This document shows, piece after piece, positions 59,929 to 64,000 of a DNA stretch of 64,000 bases. The stretch's first letter is position 1. Each line of letters opens with the position of its first letter. This DNA is from JAXGXJ01 sp040772905 (lineage in GTDB: Bacteria; Actinomycetota; Thermoleophilia; RBG-16-64-13), in assembly GCA_040772905.1 (NCBI GenBank), contig JAXGXJ010000010.1, positions 62,001 to 126,000 on the forward strand. The letters are read 5' to 3'. Under the pieces are notes generated by a model that was given only the letters and a program-made list of their open reading frames with translations, did not search any database and was not told the origin of the DNA. The position numbers and the translations under genes were made by a program.

Positions 59929-60158
59929 TAGACTGGCCTCCATGAGAGGAGGTGACGCAGCATGATCGCTCGACTGAGGACCTGAACCGGCGCCGGTCCG
60001 TGCACGGGTTGCACGAAGCCATCGCACATCGACAACGGACATGTCGTCGGCGAGCACGCTGCCGGCCTCCCGGTGGTCGGGTAGGGAGCGCCCCTTCTCC
60101 TCCAGGTGGCCTGCGCGGCGTTCTGCCGTTCGACGGCACGCCACATCAGGAGGAATCC
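59929..60158 (+). promoter_or_regulatory. 230-base leader before the double-cubane operon, with a mini-ORF
   Basis: ATG at 59962 follows a perfect ribosome site (AGGAGGTGACGCAGC) and encodes only MIARLRT before TGA at 59983-59985. A second mini-ORF (MRGGDAA) overlaps it just upstream. Beyond lie GC-rich segments such as GCCGT-TCG-ACGGC (60125-60137) immediately before the AGGAGGA for the dehydratase-like gene. This may be a regulated leader (attenuator) for the operon, or simply intergenic sequence. No tRNA-Sec fold was found on either strand. Confidence 0.35.
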
Positions 60159-61442
60159 ATGAGCCAAGCCGCGACCGACTACCACCCCATGTGGGAAGCC
60201 CTGGGACTTGACCTACCGGGGCACGACGCCCTTCTTTCGGCCATACCCATCATGTACCAGGACGCCTATCTCAGCCAGACCCATCGTCCCGAGGGCATGG
60301 CCTACTTCGACTTCGTCATGAGCGAGATCCACGGCCTGAGAATCAAGGAACTCGTCGACCACAAGGCGGCGGGCGGCACCGTGATCGGCACCTTCTGCCT
60401 GTATGTGCCCGAAGAGATCATCCGAGCCCTGGGCGGCCAGTGCGTGGGGCTGTGCGCCGGAGCCGAGTGGGCCTACGGCGAGGTGGAACGGATCCTGCCC
60501 AAGAACACCTGTGCGCTCATTAAGTCTTTCATGGGCTTCAAGATGGGCAAGGTCTGCCCCTATGCGGAGGCCTGTGACCTCATCGTGGGCGAGACCACCT
60601 GTGACGGCAAGAAGAAGGCCTACGAGTTGTTCGCCGACCTGGCTCCCGTCCATGTGATGGAACTCCCGCAGATGAAGCGCCCCGACGATCGGGCGCTATG
60701 GCGCTCCGAGATCGAGCGGCTGGTGGCTACGCTCGAAGAAGTAAGCGGCCGCACGCTCACAGCCGAGTCGCTGGCCGCGGCCGTCAAGGAGGTCAACGAC
60801 AAGCGCCGGGCCCTCCAGCGCCTGAACGCGGCCCGCAAGGCTTCGCCCGTGCCCATTTCGGGCAAGGACGCCCTGCTGGCTGTGCAGGTGGCGTTCTACG
60901 ACGACGTGCCCCGCTTCACCCAGATGGTGAACAAGATCGCCGATGAGCTGGAGACCCGCATCGCCGCGGGGCAGGGAGTGGCGCCCAAAGAGGCGTCGCG
61001 CATCTTGGTGACCGGGACTCCCATGGCCATCCCCAACTGGAAGATGCACGATGTGATCGAGAAGCTGGGCGCCGTGGTGGTCATGGAGGAACTCTGTACC
61101 GGTTCGCGCTACTACTCCAAGCTGGTGGACGAGACACCCACGGATATACCGGGCATGATCGACGCCATCACCGACAAGTACCTCGACATCAACTGCGCCT
61201 GCTTCACCCCCAACCAGGGACGGATCGAGGACGTGATGCGCTTGGCCGACGAGTACCAGGTGGACGGGATCATCCAGTACGACCTGCAGTTCTGCACGCC
61301 CTATCAGATCGAGGCCACCGCGGTGGACCGGGCTGCCAAAGACGCCGGCATCCCTGTGTTGCGCATCGATACCGACTACTCGCCGGGAGACATCGGCCAG
61401 CTCTCCACCAGGGTGGAGGCTTTCCTGGAGATGATCGAGTGA
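60159..61442 (+). CDS. 2-hydroxyacyl-CoA dehydratase/double-cubane cluster protein family (YjiM/HgdB-like)
   Basis: This 427-aa protein has the family pattern GTFCLYVPEEIIRALGGQCV, LPKNTCALIKSFMGFKMGKV, CPYAEACDLIVGETTCDGKK, EELCTGSRYY, NCACFTPNQGR and YDLQFCTPYQIEA. Cysteines at these places ligate [4Fe-4S] or double-cubane [8Fe-9S] clusters. Members with no second subunit next door are of the YjiM/DCCP type, which reduce small molecules at low potential after activation by an ATPase (YjiL/HgdC-like) not present here. ATG 60159 follows CAGGAGGAATCC. It is 36 bases upstream of the cysteine desulfurase gene. Confidence 0.88.
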   Translation: MSQAATDYHPMWEALGLDLPGHDALLSAIPIMYQDAYLSQTHRPEGMAYFDFVMSEIHGLRIKELVDHKAAGGTVIGTFCLYVPEEIIRALGGQCVGLCAGAEWAYGEVERILPKNTCALIKSFMGFKMGKVCPYAEACDLIVGETTCDGKKKAYELFADLAPVHVMELPQMKRPDDRALWRSEIERLVATLEEVSGRTLTAESLAAAVKEVNDKRRALQRLNAARKASPVPISGKDALLAVQVAFYDDVPRFTQMVNKIADELETRIAAGQGVAPKEASRILVTGTPMAIPNWKMHDVIEKLGAVVVMEELCTGSRYYSKLVDETPTDIPGMIDAITDKYLDINCACFTPNQGRIEDVMRLADEYQVDGIIQYDLQFCTPYQIEATAVDRAAKDAGIPVLRIDTDYSPGDIGQLSTRVEAFLEMIE

Positions 61443-61478
61443 CCTTCCCCCTCCCCGGAGTCGTCACAGAGGCCTGAG

Positions 61479-62663
61479 ATGCCCACACGAGTCATCTATC
61501 TCGACAACGCCGCCACCAGTCGGCCGAAGCCGCCGCAGGTGGGGAAGGCCATGCTGCGCTTCCTGGACGAAGTGGGGGCCAACCCCGGCCGTTCCGGTCA
61601 CCGCCTGTCCATCGAAGCCGCCCGGGTGGTCTACCGGGCTCGGGAGGCGGTGGCCGGCCTGCTGGGAGTGGATGACCCCATGCGCGTCATCTTCTGCGCC
61701 AACGCCACTCACGCGCTCAACCTGGCCCTGCGCGGCCTTGTCCGCCCCGGTCGGCATGTGGTCACCACCAGCATGGAGCACAACTCGGTCATGAGACCGT
61801 TGCGGGCCTTGGAGGCCGAGAGAACCGCGGTCACCGTGGTGGAATGTTCCCGCGAGGGTGAGCTCGATCCCGCCGCCATCGAGCGCGCCTTGCGCCCGGA
61901 GACCAGCCTCATCGTCATGACCCATGCCTCCAACGTGGTGGGTACCATCCTGCCGGTTGAGGAAGTCGCGAAGATCGCGCGGGCCCACGGTCTGCTGCTT
62001 CTCGTGGACGGAGCCCAATCGGTAGGCGCTCTGCCCACCGATATGGAGCGCCTGGGCGCCGACCTGCTGGCCTTCACGGGCCACAAGGGGTTGTGCGGCC
62101 CCACCGGGACGGGAGGCCTCATCCTGGGAGAGCGCCTCGACACCGCCCGCTTGGAGCCCCTCATCCGCGGCGGCACCGGCAGCAACTCCGAGTCGGACCT
62201 TCAACCGAGCTTCCTACCGGACAAGTTCGAGAGCGGCACCATGAACGTGGTCGGCCTGGCGGGCTTGGAGGCCGGAGTGCGCTGGCTTACCGAGCAGGGC
62301 CACGAGGCGCTGCGCAGCCGAGAGCGCGACCTCACCGCCCGCCTCATCGAAGGACTGTGCGACATCCCCGGGGTGGAAGTGAAGGGCACACGGGACGCCT
62401 CCAGACAGGTTCCCGTGGTCTCGTTCACCATCACGGGAATGGACCCAGCCGAGATCGGCCTTCGCCTGGACGAGGAGTCCGGCATAGCCGCCCGCGTGGG
62501 TCTCCATTGCAGCCCCATCGCCCATCGGACCCTGGGCACGTTCCCCATCGGCACCGTACGGTTCTCGCTGGGCGCTCTGACCACCTCAGAGGACATCGAT
62601 GACGCCGTCCGCGCTGTCGCACGCCTCGCTCGGGCGACGCCGCCCCGGAGCGGCTCCGTATGA
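61479..62663 (+). CDS. Cysteine desulfurase-family protein (EF2568/CsdB type)
   Basis: This 394-aa PLP enzyme starts IYLDNAATSRPKPPQVGKAM. It has THASNVVGTILPVEEVAKIA, the Asp of LLVDGAQSVGALP, the PLP lysine in FTGHKGLCGPTG, and the catalytic Cys in VGLHCSPIAHRTLGTFP. This HCxPxxHRTLGT form is typical of the group found with SelD/YedF and selenium-dependent molybdenum hydroxylases. It probably mobilises S or Se from Cys or Sec. It overlaps the DUF3343 gene by four bases. Confidence 0.9.
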   Translation: MPTRVIYLDNAATSRPKPPQVGKAMLRFLDEVGANPGRSGHRLSIEAARVVYRAREAVAGLLGVDDPMRVIFCANATHALNLALRGLVRPGRHVVTTSMEHNSVMRPLRALEAERTAVTVVECSREGELDPAAIERALRPETSLIVMTHASNVVGTILPVEEVAKIARAHGLLLLVDGAQSVGALPTDMERLGADLLAFTGHKGLCGPTGTGGLILGERLDTARLEPLIRGGTGSNSESDLQPSFLPDKFESGTMNVVGLAGLEAGVRWLTEQGHEALRSRERDLTARLIEGLCDIPGVEVKGTRDASRQVPVVSFTITGMDPAEIGLRLDEESGIAARVGLHCSPIAHRTLGTFPIGTVRFSLGALTTSEDIDDAVRAVARLARATPPRSGSV

Positions 62664-62893
62664 GCGGGCCCGCACCCACCCACCGGCTGTTCCTGGTGCC
62701 CTCGGCCTCTCACGCCATCAAAGGCGAGAAGGTGCTCCTGAGTGCCCGCATCCCCTGCAGGCTCATACCCGTGCCGCGCAGCATCAGTTCACAATGCGGG
62801 GTCTGCCTGTGGGTGGAGGCCGAGTTCAGTGACCGCGCCGAACGCGTACTGGCACGCGCCGGCGTCGGGGTGGCGGGCACGCACGATCTGTAG
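62660..62893 (+). CDS. DUF3343 (putative Se/S carrier-like) protein
   Basis: This 77-aa protein, RLFLVPSASHAIKGEKVLLS and ARIPCRLIPVPRSISSQCGVCLWV, matches the DUF3343 pattern: an R-x-F-x-x-x-x-x-S-x-A-x-x-x-E start, two basic strands and a C-G-V-C. It is thought to carry or hand over Se/S. The position between desulfurase and YedF fits. Its ATG overlaps the desulfurase stop. Confidence 0.85.
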   Translation: MSGPAPTHRLFLVPSASHAIKGEKVLLSARIPCRLIPVPRSISSQCGVCLWVEAEFSDRAERVLARAGVGVAGTHDL

Positions 62894-62929
62894 ACCCTCA
62901 ACGCCGTACCGTCGAACAAGGAGGACACG

Positions 62930-63304
62930 ATGGACATGAGTACTGGTGGGGATGTGCATCGCGGATCCGGTCCGTTGGTCGTGGCCGTATCCGGCGACAC
63001 CATGGGCCGTGGAGACGATGAACTGGGCCAAGTGTTGATACGCAGCTTCTTGCACACCCTCATCGAGGCCGATCCCCGGCCGGACACGCTCATCTTCTTC
63101 AACAGCGGAGTGAGGTTGGCCGTTGAAGGCTCTCAGTCGCTGGACGACCTGAGGACGCTCAGCGGGCAGGGTGTGCAGATGCTGCTGTGCGGCACGTGCC
63201 TAGGTCACTTCGGACTGAAGGAGCGGGTAGCCGTCGGCGAGATATCCAATATGTACGCCATCTCCGAGACCATGCTGCAGGCCGAGAAGGTGATCAACCT
63301 CTGA
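62930..63304 (+). CDS. YedF-like (DsrE-fold) selenium-metabolism protein, short form
   Basis: This 124-aa protein has the YedF C-terminal part: VVAVSGDTMGRGDDELGQVL, FNSGVRLAVEGSQSLDDLRT, and CGTCLGHFGLKERVAVGEIS. The N-terminal TusA/SirA domain that YedF usually carries is missing, giving 124 rather than about 200 aa. It follows DUF3343 by 36 bases. AAGGAGGACACG precedes the ATG at 62930. It overlaps the convergent hydrolase gene by 11 bases. Confidence 0.85.
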   Translation: MDMSTGGDVHRGSGPLVVAVSGDTMGRGDDELGQVLIRSFLHTLIEADPRPDTLIFFNSGVRLAVEGSQSLDDLRTLSGQGVQMLLCGTCLGHFGLKERVAVGEISNMYAISETMLQAEKVINL

Positions 63305-64000
63305 CGCACGCCGTCGCGAGGAACGGCACCAACTCCGCCGCCACATCGATGAGCGTGTGTCCCGCCCCCGGCAACAGCCGGATGTCGACGCCCTTCACCG
63401 ACCGTTCGAACCGGGCGACGGTCTTGGCCGAATCGAAGATGGCATCGCTCGTCCCGGCCATGAGCAACACCGGCATCGTCAGACGCTGCAGTGCCGCGTC
63501 GGTGACCAAGGGCTGCGGGTCCATGCGCGAACGGAAATGCGTGTAGATGAGGCTCATGAACTCCGCCGCCACCTCGGGCATATCGCACCCGGCCATCACG
63601 TTCCGGCCCAATGCGTCAGCGCCGCGACGACCGGCCAGACTGTAGACGACCGCGCGGGCCAGGAAACCAGGCCTGACGGACGACACCCCCGCGGGGGCGA
63701 GCAGCGCCAAGGCACGCACCCTCTCGGGCCGCGCGCAGGCGAAGCGGAGCGCGATGTAGCCGCCCTGCGAGATCCCAGCCAGCGACACGTGGGCCGGGCC
63801 CAGACTATCGATGACGTCGCCCAGCCACTCGACGATGGCGTCGCCCTGCCAGGGGATGCGCTTCTGACAGCTGCGGCCAGGCTCCCCGGGGGTCTCCACG
63901 GCGTAGACCCGGAAGTGCCGGGCCAGTTCAGGCATATCACCGCCCCAGGCCAACGCGTTGGATCCGGCGCCGTGCAGAAGCACCAATGCGTGAGCTTCCG
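63294..64000 (-). CDS. Alpha/beta hydrolase (partial; 5' end beyond window)
   Basis: About 235 C-terminal residues are visible, with the frame open at the right edge. It has LVLLHGAGSNALAWGGDMPE (oxyanion), GISQGGYIALRFACARPERV (nucleophile G-x-S-x-G), the acid in MAGTSDAIFDS and the His in PGAGHTLIDVAAELVPF. This is a lipase/esterase or MhpC-type hydrolase. Its 3' end overlaps the YedF-like gene by 11 bases. Confidence 0.85.
   Translation of the reverse strand, partial: EAHALVLLHGAGSNALAWGGDMPELARHFRVYAVETPGEPGRSCQKRIPWQGDAIVEWLGDVIDSLGPAHVSLAGISQGGYIALRFACARPERVRALALLAPAGVSSVRPGFLARAVVYSLAGRRGADALGRNVMAGCDMPEVAAEFMSLIYTHFRSRMDPQPLVTDAALQRLTMPVLLMAGTSDAIFDSAKTVARFERSVKGVDIRLLPGAGHTLIDVAAELVPFLATACVRG

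Noticed and set aside
59929..60158. tRNA-Sec or SECIS-like element near the selenium genes
   Set aside because: No TCA anticodon loop or long acceptor/T-arm stack could be built on either strand, and no in-frame TGA inside a recognised domain was seen.
1..64000. CRISPR arrays and insertion sequences
   Set aside because: No regularly spaced direct repeats, transposase domains or terminal inverted repeats were seen.

Overview
The window is GC-rich (roughly two thirds G+C by eye) and reads like a chromosome segment from a Gram-positive-type actinobacterial lineage with anaerobic habits. The reasons are: an Lhr helicase gene next to a Nei-type glycosylase gene, which is a common actinobacterial pairing; S-layer homology (SLH) modules on surface proteins; many Sec lipoproteins; a heliorhodopsin; and anaerobe-style genes (molybdopterin hydroxytransferase, 2-hydroxyacyl-CoA dehydratase/double-cubane family, YedF/DUF3343 selenium genes, DUF3786, and a DUF169 remnant). 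The species cannot be named from the sequence alone. I see no phage, insertion sequence, CRISPR array or rRNA. One tRNA-Ser(CGA) is present.

Layout. 0-5.1 kb (minus): a likely aromatic-acid module with a CocE/NonD hydrolase, a Tat lipoprotein solute-binding protein and a resorcylate-decarboxylase-like amidohydrolase. A strong terminator follows, then the start of a pyrogallol-hydroxytransferase-like molybdoenzyme that runs off the left edge. 5.2-9.7 kb (plus): small membrane proteins, tadA, an MBL-fold hydrolase, a CDF metal exporter, a Phd/VapC toxin-antitoxin pair and tRNA-Ser. 9.9-13.3 kb: a decay zone with two SLH surface-protein genes broken by several frameshifts. 13.4-16.7 kb: an LRR lipoprotein, a cupin, a SUOX-fold molybdoenzyme with a His-rich membrane partner, and a broken membrane gene. 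16.8-24.7 kb (minus): nei, lhr, a DUF5674 pair, then an ECF sigma / anti-sigma / YbjQ operon. 25.1-27.8 kb: a large intact beta-propeller/SLH protein whose tail matches the decayed copy at 13 kb.

27.9-43.5 kb is a patchwork of single genes and small operons: SDR, YCII, YdhR-like, MFS transporters with their regulators, a WG-repeat protein, an AhpD-like protein, cupin, alcohol dehydrogenase, an MgtE remnant, lipocalin, heliorhodopsin, DUF3786, hydrolases and a patatin. 43.6-49.5 kb holds a ferric-reductase-like flavoprotein and a MarR-controlled ABC exporter with two ATPases and one permease. The permease carries a repeat-bearing loop of about 200 residues.

49.5-63.3 kb is the most coherent part. 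It has an MBL lipoprotein, a DUF89 protein, a metal-associated zinc-ribbon/HAD pair, a NitT/TauT-like ABC transporter, a MoeA-like molybdopterin-binding protein, a ModABC molybdate/tungstate transporter, and then an operon of a double-cubane-type dehydratase homologue, an EF2568-type cysteine desulfurase, a DUF3343 Se/S-carrier-like protein and a short YedF-like protein. Together these suggest uptake of Mo/W and handling of selenium or sulfur for a molybdenum hydroxylase; that enzyme itself is not in the window. The right edge cuts an alpha/beta hydrolase.
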